Shown here: piece by piece, positions 1-7,769 of the stretch
How the letters are laid out: the number at the start of each line of letters is the position of its first letter
Position numbering within the stretch: the first letter of the stretch is position 1
From: Solobacterium sp.
Lineage (GTDB): Bacteria; Bacillota_I; Bacilli_A; Erysipelotrichales; Erysipelotrichaceae
Reading direction: 5' to 3'
Length of the DNA: 52,037 nucleotides
Assembly (NCBI GenBank): GCA_017512555.1
Contig: JAFWFE010000003.1
Coordinates: 1 to 52,037, forward strand
The notes under the pieces: generated by a model
What the model was told of the DNA's origin: nothing
Seen by the model: only the letters and a program-made list of their open reading frames with translations
Databases searched by the model: none
Made by a program: the position numbers and the translations under genes

Positions 1-228
1 GTCAAGGAGATCCATGCCTATATCCAGGAGAACCAGACGCTGGGACGCTTCGCCCGGGCAATCCGCAACCGCAGAGTATCGTTATACGCGATCTTCCTGG
101 AATTGGCTGCTTTATTTGAAGAAACCGAAGAACAGACAGAAAAAGAAAAAATCAAAAAGTTCCGTATTTATGCAGTTACCGCTGCTTTAGTAAATGATGT
201 CACCAGATATCTTGGTGGAATGTACTAG
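1..228 (+). CDS. C-terminal fragment of an unidentified protein
   Basis: An open frame enters from the left edge and ends at TAG (226-228), giving about 75 residues. The fragment is helical and charged, with an Arg-rich stretch near its start (RAIRNRR), a Glu/Lys-rich middle and an end in RYLGGMY. I see no catalytic motif and cannot name a family. The next gene starts 21 bases downstream with its own ribosome binding site and no terminator between, so the two may share a transcript. The real start lies outside the window. Confidence 0.6.
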   Translation, partial: VKEIHAYIQENQTLGRFARAIRNRRVSLYAIFLELAALFEETEEQTEKEKIKKFRIYAVTAALVNDVTRYLGGMY

Positions 229-249
229 AAAGAGAGAAAGGATAAACAA

Positions 250-1461
250 ATGAAATACGATTTTACTTCAGTATTTGACAGAGTTGACTCAATCGCAGTT
301 ACACCGGAAGCGAATCCGAACTTCCGTAAATTTACACTGAAAGAGGGATTTGACAAGATTCCCATGTGGATTGCCGACATGAACTTCCATGCCTGCCCGA
401 CGATTCCTGCCGCTGTGATCAAGCGTACAGAACATACCACTTACGGCTATTTCCCCACCCGTGATGAATACTACGATGCCATTATTAACTGGCATCAGAC
501 ACGTAAGCCGATTGAAGGTCTCTCCCGTGAACATATCGGTTATGAAAATGGTGTTCTCGGTGGTGTAGCTTCTGCTCTCGGTGTATTCTGCCAGCAGGGT
601 GAAGCCGTACTTGTACATTCTCCGACCTATGTAGGCTTTACCGCCACATTGACCAATGCCGGTTATAAGATCGTTCATTCCGAACTGTACCAGGATGAAA
701 ATAATATCTGGCGTATGGATTACGCGGATATGGAAAAGAAGATCGTTGAAAATAAGATCCATACCGCAATCTTCTGCAGCCCGCACAATCCTGCCGGACG
801 TGTATGGGAAAGAGAAGAACTGGAAACAGCCATGGCTCTGTTTGAAAAGTACGAGATCAACATCATTGCGGATGAAATCTGGTCTGATATCATCATGCCG
901 GGATATACGCATATTCCTACACAGGCAGTCAGTGAATACGCAAAGCAGCACACTGTCGCAATGTATGCACCGTCCAAGACATTCAATCTTGCCGGACTGA
1001 TCGGTGCGTATCACATCATCTTCAACAAGAATATCCGTGAACGTGTTGAAAAGCAGGGAAGTCTCTCTCATTACAACAGTCAGAATGTTCTCTCCATGTA
1101 TGCCCTGATTGGTGCATATTCACCGGAAGGTCATGAATGGGCAGATGAACTGTGTGAAGTTATTGAAGGTAACCTGAACTACGGCGGAAACTACATCAAG
1201 GAACACTTCCATGGTCTGAAGTTCTCTCAGCCTCAGGGAACCTATATGCTCTATGTAGACTGTGAAGAATGGTGTAAGGAACACAATAAGACAATTGATG
1301 ATATTCTGGATCGTGCATACACCTATGGTGTGCTGTTCCAGGATGGACGTCCGTTCCGCAGACCTTACGCATTGCGTATCAACTTCGCACTGCCTCTGTC
1401 CAGAGTTCAGGAAGCTTTCGACAGATTGGATAAGTACGTATTCAACAATACCGAATGGTAA
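250..1461 (+). CDS. MalY/PatB-family PLP-dependent aminotransferase / cystathionine beta-lyase
   Basis: This 403-residue cytoplasmic fold-type I PLP enzyme is about the usual length for the MalY/PatB group. Visible motifs are SPHNPAGRVW near residue 177, the ADEIWSD cofactor-binding segment, and APSKTFNLAGL, whose Lys (about residue 243) should form the Schiff base with PLP. Members of the family cleave cystathionine or cysteine S-conjugates to pyruvate, ammonia and a thiol; some act as aminotransferases. The start is chosen from an AGAAAGG ribosome binding site just upstream. A strong hairpin terminator directly follows the stop, so the gene closes its transcript. Substrate cannot be decided from sequence alone: cystathionine beta-lyase is the likeliest activity, aromatic aminotransferase the main alternative. 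Confidence 0.9.
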   Translation: MKYDFTSVFDRVDSIAVTPEANPNFRKFTLKEGFDKIPMWIADMNFHACPTIPAAVIKRTEHTTYGYFPTRDEYYDAIINWHQTRKPIEGLSREHIGYENGVLGGVASALGVFCQQGEAVLVHSPTYVGFTATLTNAGYKIVHSELYQDENNIWRMDYADMEKKIVENKIHTAIFCSPHNPAGRVWEREELETAMALFEKYEINIIADEIWSDIIMPGYTHIPTQAVSEYAKQHTVAMYAPSKTFNLAGLIGAYHIIFNKNIRERVEKQGSLSHYNSQNVLSMYALIGAYSPEGHEWADELCEVIEGNLNYGGNYIKEHFHGLKFSQPQGTYMLYVDCEEWCKEHNKTIDDILDRAYTYGVLFQDGRPFRRPYALRINFALPLSRVQEAFDRLDKYVFNNTEW

Positions 1462-1464
1462 GAG

Positions 1465-1491
1465 AATTCCCGGGTTACCCCGGGAATTTTT
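1465..1491 (+). terminator. Rho-independent terminator after the MalY/PatB gene
   Basis: A perfect 10-bp stem AATTCCCGGG / CCCGGGAATT with a 4-base loop is followed by a short T run. It starts four bases after the stop codon. Confidence 0.9.
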
Positions 1492-1584
1492 ATCTGTCAG
1501 ATACAGTGGGAAAACCTTAATGTGTACAGGATATTCACCTATGTCAAATGTGGTATACTATAGACAAAACAGGAGGTTTGAATA

Positions 1585-2505
1585 ATGAAATATATATTCC
1601 CTGTAATTCTGATCATTTTATTGATACTTCTGGTGTTTTCCTGCATCCGTGTCGTACCTCAGGAGAATGAGTACGTCATTGAACGTTTAGGACGTTATCT
1701 GACATCCTGGAGAGCAGGTATTCACTTCAAAATGCCTCTGATTGACAGAATATGCCGCAGAGTCCTGATGAAGGAACAAGTCGCAGACTTTGCGCCTCAG
1801 CCTGTAATCACAAAAGATAATGTCACGATGATGATCGACTCTGTCGTATACTTCCGTATCGTGGATTCCAAACTGTATGCGTATGGTGTAGAAAACCCGA
1901 TTATGGCAATGGAGAATCTGACGGCGACAACACTGCGTAATATCATTGGTGATATGTCACTGGATACGACACTCACATCTCGTGAACAGATCAACTCTCA
2001 GATGTTATCCGTCATTGATACAGCAACAGACCCGTGGGGTATCAAGGTTACCCGTGTTGAGTTAAAGAACATTCAGCCGCCCGCAACGATTCGTGAAGCG
2101 ATGGAAAAACAGATGAAAGCTGAACGTGAAAAGAGAGCGGTTATCCTTGCGGCAGAAGGTGAGAAACAAGCACTGATCCTGACGGCAGAAGGTAAGAAAG
2201 AATCCGCGATCCTGGACGCTGAAGCAGAAAAGAGAGCGACGATTCTGCACGCGGAAGCGCAGAAAGAGAAAGAAATCCGTGAAGCTGAAGGTAAGGCAGA
2301 AGCGATCCGCCAGGTTCAGCAGGCTACAGCAGATGGCTTGAAGATGATCAAGGAAGCTGGTGCAGATGATGCTGTACTGCGTCTGAAGACTCTGGAGGCC
2401 TTTGCGCAGGCTGCGGATGGTAAGGCTACGAAGATTATCGTTCCTACGGAAATTGCCGGTATCGCAGGTCTGGTGGAAGGTCTTAAGTCCGGAGATAAGG
2501 CATGA
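1585..2505 (+). CDS. SPFH/Band 7 (stomatin/prohibitin-like) membrane protein
   Basis: A 306-residue protein with one hydrophobic N-terminal membrane segment (about residues 3-22) is followed by the SPFH/Band 7 domain (VPQENEYVIERLGRY near residue 27). A long Ala/Glu/Lys-rich coiled coil (about residues 170-250) carries repeated AEGEK/AEAEK units, and a Gly-rich tail ends the protein. This is the QmcA/HflK/stomatin type, scaffolds that oligomerise at the membrane in lipid microdomains and often work with membrane proteases. AGGAGG lies 8 bases upstream of the ATG, with a TATACT -10 box at 1554-1559. The stop overlaps the next start (ATGA), so the small membrane gene behind it is translationally coupled and is a likely partner. 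Confidence 0.9.
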   Translation: MKYIFPVILIILLILLVFSCIRVVPQENEYVIERLGRYLTSWRAGIHFKMPLIDRICRRVLMKEQVADFAPQPVITKDNVTMMIDSVVYFRIVDSKLYAYGVENPIMAMENLTATTLRNIIGDMSLDTTLTSREQINSQMLSVIDTATDPWGIKVTRVELKNIQPPATIREAMEKQMKAEREKRAVILAAEGEKQALILTAEGKKESAILDAEAEKRATILHAEAQKEKEIREAEGKAEAIRQVQQATADGLKMIKEAGADDAVLRLKTLEAFAQAADGKATKIIVPTEIAGIAGLVEGLKSGDKA

Positions 2506-2789
2506 GTATCGCTTTCCCTTTTATCATCATTGTCTGGATCTTTCTTTTCTTCGTGATCTTTACAAACATGTTAAAGAACCTGAAGGGAAAATCAAAAGTG
2601 AGATCTTCCGATGGACATATAGTAAAACGCAGTGAAGATCTGACCTGTGAGACAAATGACGGACATAACCACGTTAAATATTCGGAAGAAGAATTTGGCA
2701 AGCGTTATATTGTTCATAACGAACCGGAAACCGGGTATGTTGTCCTGAATGGCGTAAAGCGCAGGCTGGAAGATTGCAAATACTTATAG
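2502..2789 (+). CDS. small membrane-anchored protein coupled to the SPFH gene
   Basis: A 95-residue protein with one strongly hydrophobic N-terminal segment (about residues 3-22, FPFIIIVWIFLFFVIF), then a basic stop-transfer region and a polar tail of about 60 residues. Its ATG overlaps the TGA of the SPFH gene by four bases, which argues for translational coupling and joint function. Many bacterial SPFH proteins are paired with an NfeD-type membrane protein. This one is shorter and I do not recognise an OB-fold NfeD domain, so a partner role is inferred from position only. A terminator overlaps its stop codon. Confidence 0.75.
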   Translation: MSIAFPFIIIVWIFLFFVIFTNMLKNLKGKSKVRSSDGHIVKRSEDLTCETNDGHNHVKYSEEEFGKRYIVHNEPETGYVVLNGVKRRLEDCKYL

Positions 2790-2815
2790 AAGGGTGAAAA
2801 TCCTTCTATATTTTT
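2785..2815 (+). terminator. terminator of the SPFH operon
   Basis: A 9-bp perfect stem TATAGAAGG / CCTTCTATA with an 8-base loop is followed by five T. The 5' arm includes the stop codon of the small membrane gene. Confidence 0.9.
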
Positions 2816-2843
2816 ATGTTTCTGTGATAAGATAATAAGGCAT

Positions 2844-2918
2844 TGCGGCATAGCCAAGCGGTAAGGCAAGGGACTTTGACTCCCTCATGCGAAAGTTCGA
2901 ATCTTTCTGCCGCAGCCA
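2844..2918 (+). tRNA. tRNA-Gln (anticodon TTG)
   Basis: A complete cloverleaf is visible. The acceptor arms TGCGGCA / TGCCGCA pair over 7 bp, the anticodon stem AGGGA / TCCCT encloses loop CTTTGAC (anticodon TTG, reads CAA), the T loop is GTTCGAATC, and the CCA end is encoded (2916-2918). A terminator follows. Confidence 0.96.
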
Positions 2919-2931
2919 TAGTATCTATACG

Positions 2932-2967
2932 TACACTTATATTCACACAGGATATAAGTGTATTTTT
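2932..2967 (+). terminator. terminator after tRNA-Gln
   Basis: An 11-bp perfect inverted repeat TACACTTATAT / ATATAAGTGTA with a 9-base loop is followed by five T (2963-2967). Confidence 0.9.
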
Positions 2968-3005
2968 ATGCAAAAACTGTACAGTCAACAATTGCGATAA
3001 AGAAT

Positions 3006-3034
3006 TTATCGAACGGAAAGGAATTTGGTATACT
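3006..3034 (+). promoter_or_regulatory. sigma-A-type promoter of the ROK kinase gene
   Basis: -35 TTATCG (3006-3011), a 17-base spacer and -10 TATACT (3029-3034). An ACGGAGG ribosome binding site follows, placed correctly for the ATG at 3055. Confidence 0.6.
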
Positions 3035-3054
3035 GAATTTACGGAGGTATTTCT

Positions 3055-3957
3055 ATGAAGACATATATAGGAATTGACCTGGGTGGTACAAATATACGTG
3101 TAGCGAAGATTACCGAAGACGGAAAAGTATTACAGCAGATCAAAAGTCCAAGTTACGGAGCGGAAGGCCGTGAAAGAGTATTGGAGAACCTGAAGAAACT
3201 TGTACGTCAGATTGATGGCTGGGAAGAGTGTTCCGGTATGGGTGTAGGAGTTCCCGGCCCCTGTGATCAGAAGACCGGATCCATGTCAATGTCCACAAAT
3301 CTTCCGGGGTTTACGGGATATCCGTTTGCGGATGATCTGAGTAAGGAATTCGGTATGCCTGCGTATATTGAAAATGACGCAAATGTTGCAGGTCTTGCGG
3401 AAGCGGTCGTCGGTGCCGGAAAAAGACTCTCTGTAGTTGAATACGTGACGATTTCCACCGGTATCGGAGGCGCTTTGATCGTAGATGGTAAGGTAGTTTC
3501 CGGCAAACATGGATATGCAGGTGAGATCGCTAATATCATCATTGACCGTGACAGAGGCACATATAATCATCTGGCGCCGGGTGCTGTAGAGAACGAAGCC
3601 AGTGGTACAGCAATCACCCGTAAGGGAAGAGAATTACTTCCTGAGATGAATATCCGTCATGCCGGACAGGTATTTGACCTGGCAGCGGAAGGAAATGAAA
3701 TAGCGCAGAAGATTGCGGATGCAGCAATCGCAGATCTGGCACAGTTGTTTGCGACACTTGCGGCAGTGGCAGATCCGGATATCTTTGTGCTGGGCGGAGG
3801 AATGATGAAATCCGCAGATAAGTTCCTGGATCAGTTGATTGAGAAATATAAGGAAATAACACATACAGCTTTGCATGATACTCCGTTTGTGATCGCGCAG
3901 CTGGAAGAACCCGGAATCATCGGTGCGGCGATGGTACCGCGGAGTCATGAAGGATAA
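3055..3957 (+). CDS. ROK-family sugar kinase (glucokinase-like)
   Basis: A 300-residue cytoplasmic kinase opening with the ROK phosphate-binding motif GIDLGGTNIR (residues 5-14). The substrate segment ENDANVAGLAE (about residue 105) and the second phosphate loop STGIGGALI follow. Family members phosphorylate glucose, N-acetylmannosamine or related sugars with ATP. The usual Cys-rich zinc motif (CGCGxxGCxE) is replaced by HLAPGAVENEASGTA, so the zinc cysteines are absent; the Glu and the SGTA tail are kept. ATG is preceded by GGAGG. It is a single-gene unit between its own promoter and a terminator. Glucokinase is the default assignment; the exact sugar is unresolved. Confidence 0.88.
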   Translation: MKTYIGIDLGGTNIRVAKITEDGKVLQQIKSPSYGAEGRERVLENLKKLVRQIDGWEECSGMGVGVPGPCDQKTGSMSMSTNLPGFTGYPFADDLSKEFGMPAYIENDANVAGLAEAVVGAGKRLSVVEYVTISTGIGGALIVDGKVVSGKHGYAGEIANIIIDRDRGTYNHLAPGAVENEASGTAITRKGRELLPEMNIRHAGQVFDLAAEGNEIAQKIADAAIADLAQLFATLAAVADPDIFVLGGGMMKSADKFLDQLIEKYKEITHTALHDTPFVIAQLEEPGIIGAAMVPRSHEG

Positions 3958-3987
3958 CCTTGGAGTCTGGAAAGGATTCTGAGCAGT

Positions 3988-4019
3988 AACTGCATTGTTC
4001 AATGAACAGTGCAGTTTTT
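3988..4019 (+). terminator. terminator after the ROK kinase gene
   Basis: A 13-bp stem with one G-T wobble (AACTGCATTGTTC / GAACAGTGCAGTT), a 3-base loop and a five-T tail. Confidence 0.9.
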
Positions 4020-4042
4020 GTGTGATAGAATCATACTTGTAA

Positions 4043-4068
4043 GGATACGATGAAATATCTTAGTATCC
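4043..4068 (+). promoter_or_regulatory. inverted repeat upstream of the CoADR-rhodanese gene
   Basis: GGATAC (4043-4048) and GTATCC (4063-4068) form a perfect 6-bp inverted repeat with a 14-base spacer, about 80 bases before the next ATG. It has no T tail, so an operator is more likely than a terminator. No regulator is identified. Confidence 0.3.
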
Positions 4069-4146
4069 GTAAATGATCGTACAGGTTCCGCAGATTTAAT
4101 TCGATCATGACAAAAGTTACGATAATTACAGTGAGGAGAGTAAAGC

Positions 4147-5835
4147 ATGAAAGTATTAATTGTTGGTGGTGTTGCCGGCGGAGCTTCTGCGGCCGCAAGA
4201 ATTCGCAGGCTTGATGAAAGTGCTGAGATCATTATTTTTGAACGTGGTCCCCATGTGTCTTTCTCCAATTGTTGTTTGCCGTATTATTTCAGCAGAACAG
4301 TTGCGGATAGCCAGCGTCTGATCATGATGACACCGGAGAGATTCAAATCCCAGTACAACATCGAAGTACGTACAGAACAGGAAGTTACCGCGATCAACAG
4401 AGAAGGAAGAACACTGAAGATCCGGAAAGCAGACGGTACGGAGTACGAAGAAGGATACGATAAAGTCGTGCTGGCACCAGGTGCTGCACCTGTATTGCCC
4501 GGAAGTATTGAAGGAATACGCGGGGAGAATGTTTTCGCAGTCCGCAATGTAGTAGATATCACAAAAGCAGATGACTATCTGCAGAAACATGAAGTACAGG
4601 ATATTGCGGTAGTCGGCGGCGGATTCATCGGTTGTGAGATCACCGAGAATCTGGTTCATGCTGGTAAACATGTAACACTGATTGAAGCCATCGATCAGAT
4701 CATGACTCCGTTTGACTTTGATATGGTACAGATCCTTCACAAGGAAATGATGGACCATGGAGTAGATCTGATCCTGGAAGATAGTGTAATCAAGATTGAA
4801 GAAAAACAGGTTACTCTGAAGAGTGGTGCTGTAGTTCCTGCGCAGATGGTGATCATGGCTGTCGGTGTACGTCCGGAGACATCTCTTGCGAAAGAAGCCG
4901 GGCTGATGATTGGAGAAACCGGAGCTATCGCAGTTAACGAGAAATTCCAGACCAGTGATGAAGATATTTACGCTGTAGGGGATGCGGTTGAAGTGACGAA
5001 CAGAATCACCGGAAAACCCATGCGTCTGGCTCTGGCATGGCCTGCGCAGATGGAAGCCAGGATTGCGGCAGACCACATGTGCGGAAAATCCGACCGTAAA
5101 CTTGGGTTTATCGGTTCCTCTGTTGTCCGTATCTTTGATCTGTATGCGGCTTGTACAGGTCTGAACGAAAAGGCATGCAAGGGGGCAGGATACGATTATG
5201 ATTTCGTTTATGTACTGCCTGCGGATAAAGTCAGTGTCATGCCTGGTTCCAATGTCATGCACTTCAAACTGGTCTTTGAAAAACCGTCCGGAAAACTTCT
5301 GGGTGCGCAGGCAATCGGTAAAGGTGCCGCAGACCGCCGCATCGATACCATTGCCGCACTCATCTGCATGGGTGGTACATTGGAAGACCTGAAAGATCTT
5401 GAACTCTGTTATGCACCGGTAGTCAGTACAGCTAAAGACGTAGTAAACATGGCTGCGCTTGTCGGCTTGAATGTACTGGATGGTGTATTCCGTCAGGTAC
5501 CGGTAACCAAGGTCAGAGAACTGGTAGAGAATAACGCCTATATCGTAGATGTCAGAGAGAAGGGAGAATACGCGGCAGGACACCTCCTGAATGCCGTGAA
5601 TATCCCGCTGAGTGAACTCCGTCAGCGTGCGCAGGAGATTCCTCATGATGTGCCGGTATATCTGCACTGCCGTTCCAGCCAGAGAAGCTACAACGCGATC
5701 ATGGCGCTCCAGCATATGGGTTATGATAACCTGTATAATATCTCCGGTTCCTTCCTGGGTATCTGTCTCTATGAGTATGCACAGGATGTACTGAAGAAAC
5801 GTGAGAAGATTGTTACAGAGTATAATTTCAGATAA
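4147..5835 (+). CDS. CoA-disulfide reductase / NADH oxidase-like flavoprotein fused to rhodanese
   Basis: A 562-residue fusion. Residues 1-440 are a pyridine nucleotide-disulfide oxidoreductase: FAD motif VGGVAGGASAA (about residues 6-16), NAD(P)H motif VVGGGFIGCE near residue 158, and the redox site SFSNCCLPYY with Cys42 at the position of the single active Cys of CoA disulfide reductases. Residues of about 465-555 are a rhodanese domain whose active Cys508 lies in HCRSSQRS. CoADR-rhodanese proteins are known to reduce CoA disulfides, persulfides or polysulfides, so a role in low-molecular-weight thiol or sulfane-sulfur reduction is inferred. Cys43 beside Cys42 is unusual. GTGAGGAG precedes the ATG, and a terminator follows the stop. 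Confidence 0.92.
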   Translation: MKVLIVGGVAGGASAAARIRRLDESAEIIIFERGPHVSFSNCCLPYYFSRTVADSQRLIMMTPERFKSQYNIEVRTEQEVTAINREGRTLKIRKADGTEYEEGYDKVVLAPGAAPVLPGSIEGIRGENVFAVRNVVDITKADDYLQKHEVQDIAVVGGGFIGCEITENLVHAGKHVTLIEAIDQIMTPFDFDMVQILHKEMMDHGVDLILEDSVIKIEEKQVTLKSGAVVPAQMVIMAVGVRPETSLAKEAGLMIGETGAIAVNEKFQTSDEDIYAVGDAVEVTNRITGKPMRLALAWPAQMEARIAADHMCGKSDRKLGFIGSSVVRIFDLYAACTGLNEKACKGAGYDYDFVYVLPADKVSVMPGSNVMHFKLVFEKPSGKLLGAQAIGKGAADRRIDTIAALICMGGTLEDLKDLELCYAPVVSTAKDVVNMAALVGLNVLDGVFRQVPVTKVRELVENNAYIVDVREKGEYAAGHLLNAVNIPLSELRQRAQEIPHDVPVYLHCRSSQRSYNAIMALQHMGYDNLYNISGSFLGICLYEYAQDVLKKREKIVTEYNFR

Positions 5836-5842
5836 GTAATGA

Positions 5843-5870
5843 TGAACCCGGTGAACAACCGGGTTCATTT
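5843..5870 (+). terminator. terminator after the CoADR-rhodanese gene
   Basis: A perfect 9-bp stem TGAACCCGG / CCGGGTTCA with a 7-base loop and a short TTT tail. It lies between the stop and the next gene's ribosome binding site. Confidence 0.75.
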
Positions 5871-5883
5871 CAGGGGTACACAG

Positions 5884-6396
5884 ATGAAGATAGCGATTAT
5901 CGGATACAGCGGCTCGGGGAAATCAACTCTTGCGCGTGAACTGGCAGAAGTATTTCAGCTGCCGGTTTTACATCTGGATCAGGTACAGTTCCTCCCCGGA
6001 TGGAAAGAACGCACGACAGAAGAACAATGTGAGATCGTAGATAACTTCATGAATGAATATCCTTCCTGGGTGATTGATGGCAATTACTCTCGTGTGTGCT
6101 ACACAGAGAGGATGGAACAGGCTGATCTGATTATTGAACTGTTGTTTAACCGCTTTACCTGCCTGAACCGTGCACGAAAGAGATATATACGGTATAAAGG
6201 TCAATCACGTCCGGATATGACGGAAGATTGTGATGAGAAACTGGATTGGGAGTTTATCCGCTGGATTCTTTTTGACGGACGTACAAGGAAACACAGAAAA
6301 AGATACCGGTCCATTCAGAACCTGTATCCGGACAAGGTAATCGTTCTCCGGAACCAGAAACAGATAGATCAGTACCTATTATCACTGAAAAAGTAA
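5884..6396 (+). CDS. FlaR-like P-loop NTPase (adenylate-kinase-like topology modulation protein)
   Basis: A 170-residue P-loop protein with Walker A GYSGSGKST at residues 7-15, followed by HLDQV, a short LID-like Arg-rich segment (about residues 95-115) and a basic C-terminus. This matches the small kinase-like family often annotated as topology modulation protein FlaR; true substrate is unknown. An in-frame ATG at 5839 exists, but it falls inside the upstream terminator hairpin and has no ribosome binding site. AGGGG lies 7 bases before the ATG at 5884, so the later start is used. A terminator shared with the convergent gdhA gene follows. Confidence 0.8.
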   Translation: MKIAIIGYSGSGKSTLARELAEVFQLPVLHLDQVQFLPGWKERTTEEQCEIVDNFMNEYPSWVIDGNYSRVCYTERMEQADLIIELLFNRFTCLNRARKRYIRYKGQSRPDMTEDCDEKLDWEFIRWILFDGRTRKHRKRYRSIQNLYPDKVIVLRNQKQIDQYLLSLKK

Positions 6397-6419
6397 ATCT
6401 CTCTTTCGAGAGATTTTTT
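6395..6419. terminator. bidirectional terminator between the FlaR-like gene and gdhA
   Basis: A 9-bp perfect stem AAATCTCTC / GAGAGATTT with a 4-base loop has T-rich and A-rich flanks. It sits in the gap of convergent genes and can serve both. Confidence 0.8.
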
Positions 6420-7764
6420 ACATGATTCCCTGGGCCAGCATGGCATCCACGATCTTTTTGAACGCGGCAATATTCGCACCATCGATCAGGTCAAAGCCCA
6501 GATCATACTCCTGCGCAGCTTCCACGGAATTATTCACAATACTTGTCATGATATTCTTCAACTTGGCATTCACTTCTTCCGCGCTCCAGGAATATCTGGC
6601 ACTGTTCTGTGCCATTTCCAGGGCAGAAACAGCTACACCACCCGCATTGACAGCCTTGGCAGGACCGATGACCAGCCCGTTCTCTCTAAGGTATGACATA
6701 GCCTCCGGTGTGCTGGACATGTTGGAAACTTCGAAGTAATATTTTGCGCCGGAAGCCGCAATCTTCTTCGCATCCTGCAGATCGACTTCGTTCTGTGTTG
6801 CGCAGGGCATATAGATGTCTGCAGGAATACCCCAGACTTTTTCACCAGGATGATATTCACAGCCGAATTTATCCGCATACATCTTTACACTGCGGTTCTT
6901 ACTTGCACGCATCTTCAGAAGATACTCGATCTTCTCATCCGTGGATACTCCCTCAGGATCATACACATAACCATCGCTGCCGGAGATCGTGAGGACTTTT
7001 CCGCCCATCTGTTTGATCATCTTTGCGGTACCCCAGGTCACATTTCCGTAACCGGATAACACAAAGGTCTTACCCTTGACCGTATCACCGAAGTGCCGTA
7101 GTACTTCTTCTACGTAGTACATTGCGCCGTAGCCTGTCGCTTCCGGACGTAGTAAGCTTCCGCCGTAGCTGAGACCTTTGCCGGTCAGTACACCATTCTC
7201 AAAACCATTGCGTATCCTGCGGTACTGCCCGAACAGATAACCGATCTCTCTTCCGCCGACACCGATATCTCCTGCCGGCACATCAATGTACTGTCCGATA
7301 TGGCGGTATAATTCGGTCATGAATGCCTGGCAGAAATTCATAATCTCACGGTCAGATTTCCCGTGAGGGTCAAAATCCGAACCACCCTTGGCACCACCAA
7401 TCGGCAATGTTGTCAGACTATTCTTGAAGGTCTGTTCAAAACCAAGACACTTCATGATGGAAAGATTCACATTCTTCGCAAACCGCAGTCCACCCTTATA
7501 AGGACCAATCACTCCGTTAAACTGTACACGATACCCGCGATTCACATGAGGTTTCCCCTGATCATCCAGCCAGGTTACACGGAACGATACACTGCGGTCC
7601 GGTTCGGTCAGACGTTCCAGGATCATCTCTTCTTCGTATTCCGGATGTTTATCCATCACGATATCCAGAGAGGATAATACTTCCTCTACAGCCTGGATAA
7701 ACTCAGGTTCGTTGGGATTCTTGGCTTTAACTTCAGCCAGTACTTTTTCTACATATGCATTCAT
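6418..7764 (-). CDS. gdhA: NADP-type glutamate dehydrogenase
   Basis: A 448-residue protein, the normal length of hexameric bacterial GDH. Diagnostic motifs are GGLRFAKNVNLS, the catalytic-loop segment PIGGAKGGSDFDP, PAGDIGVGGREIGYLFGQYRR, and the nucleotide-binding segment VLSGYGNVTWG. It interconverts 2-oxoglutarate plus ammonia and glutamate in the cytosol. The ATG has an AGGTAGG-type ribosome binding site and lies only 5 bases after the trpS stop, with no terminator between. The gene is therefore probably co-transcribed from the tryptophan T-box leader, although an internal promoter in trpS cannot be excluded. Confidence 0.96.
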   Translation of the reverse strand: MNAYVEKVLAEVKAKNPNEPEFIQAVEEVLSSLDIVMDKHPEYEEEMILERLTEPDRSVSFRVTWLDDQGKPHVNRGYRVQFNGVIGPYKGGLRFAKNVNLSIMKCLGFEQTFKNSLTTLPIGGAKGGSDFDPHGKSDREIMNFCQAFMTELYRHIGQYIDVPAGDIGVGGREIGYLFGQYRRIRNGFENGVLTGKGLSYGGSLLRPEATGYGAMYYVEEVLRHFGDTVKGKTFVLSGYGNVTWGTAKMIKQMGGKVLTISGSDGYVYDPEGVSTDEKIEYLLKMRASKNRSVKMYADKFGCEYHPGEKVWGIPADIYMPCATQNEVDLQDAKKIAASGAKYYFEVSNMSSTPEAMSYLRENGLVIGPAKAVNAGGVAVSALEMAQNSARYSWSAEEVNAKLKNIMTSIVNNSVEAAQEYDLGFDLIDGANIAAFKKIVDAMLAQGIM

Positions 7765-7769
7765 AATAC

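Noticed and set aside
4156..5868. A 570-codon open frame on the minus strand opposite the CoADR-rhodanese gene
   Set aside because: The plus strand encodes a complete, motif-rich enzyme. The antisense frame is His/Cys/Phe-rich, starts in the terminator region and has no ribosome binding site; it reflects codon bias.
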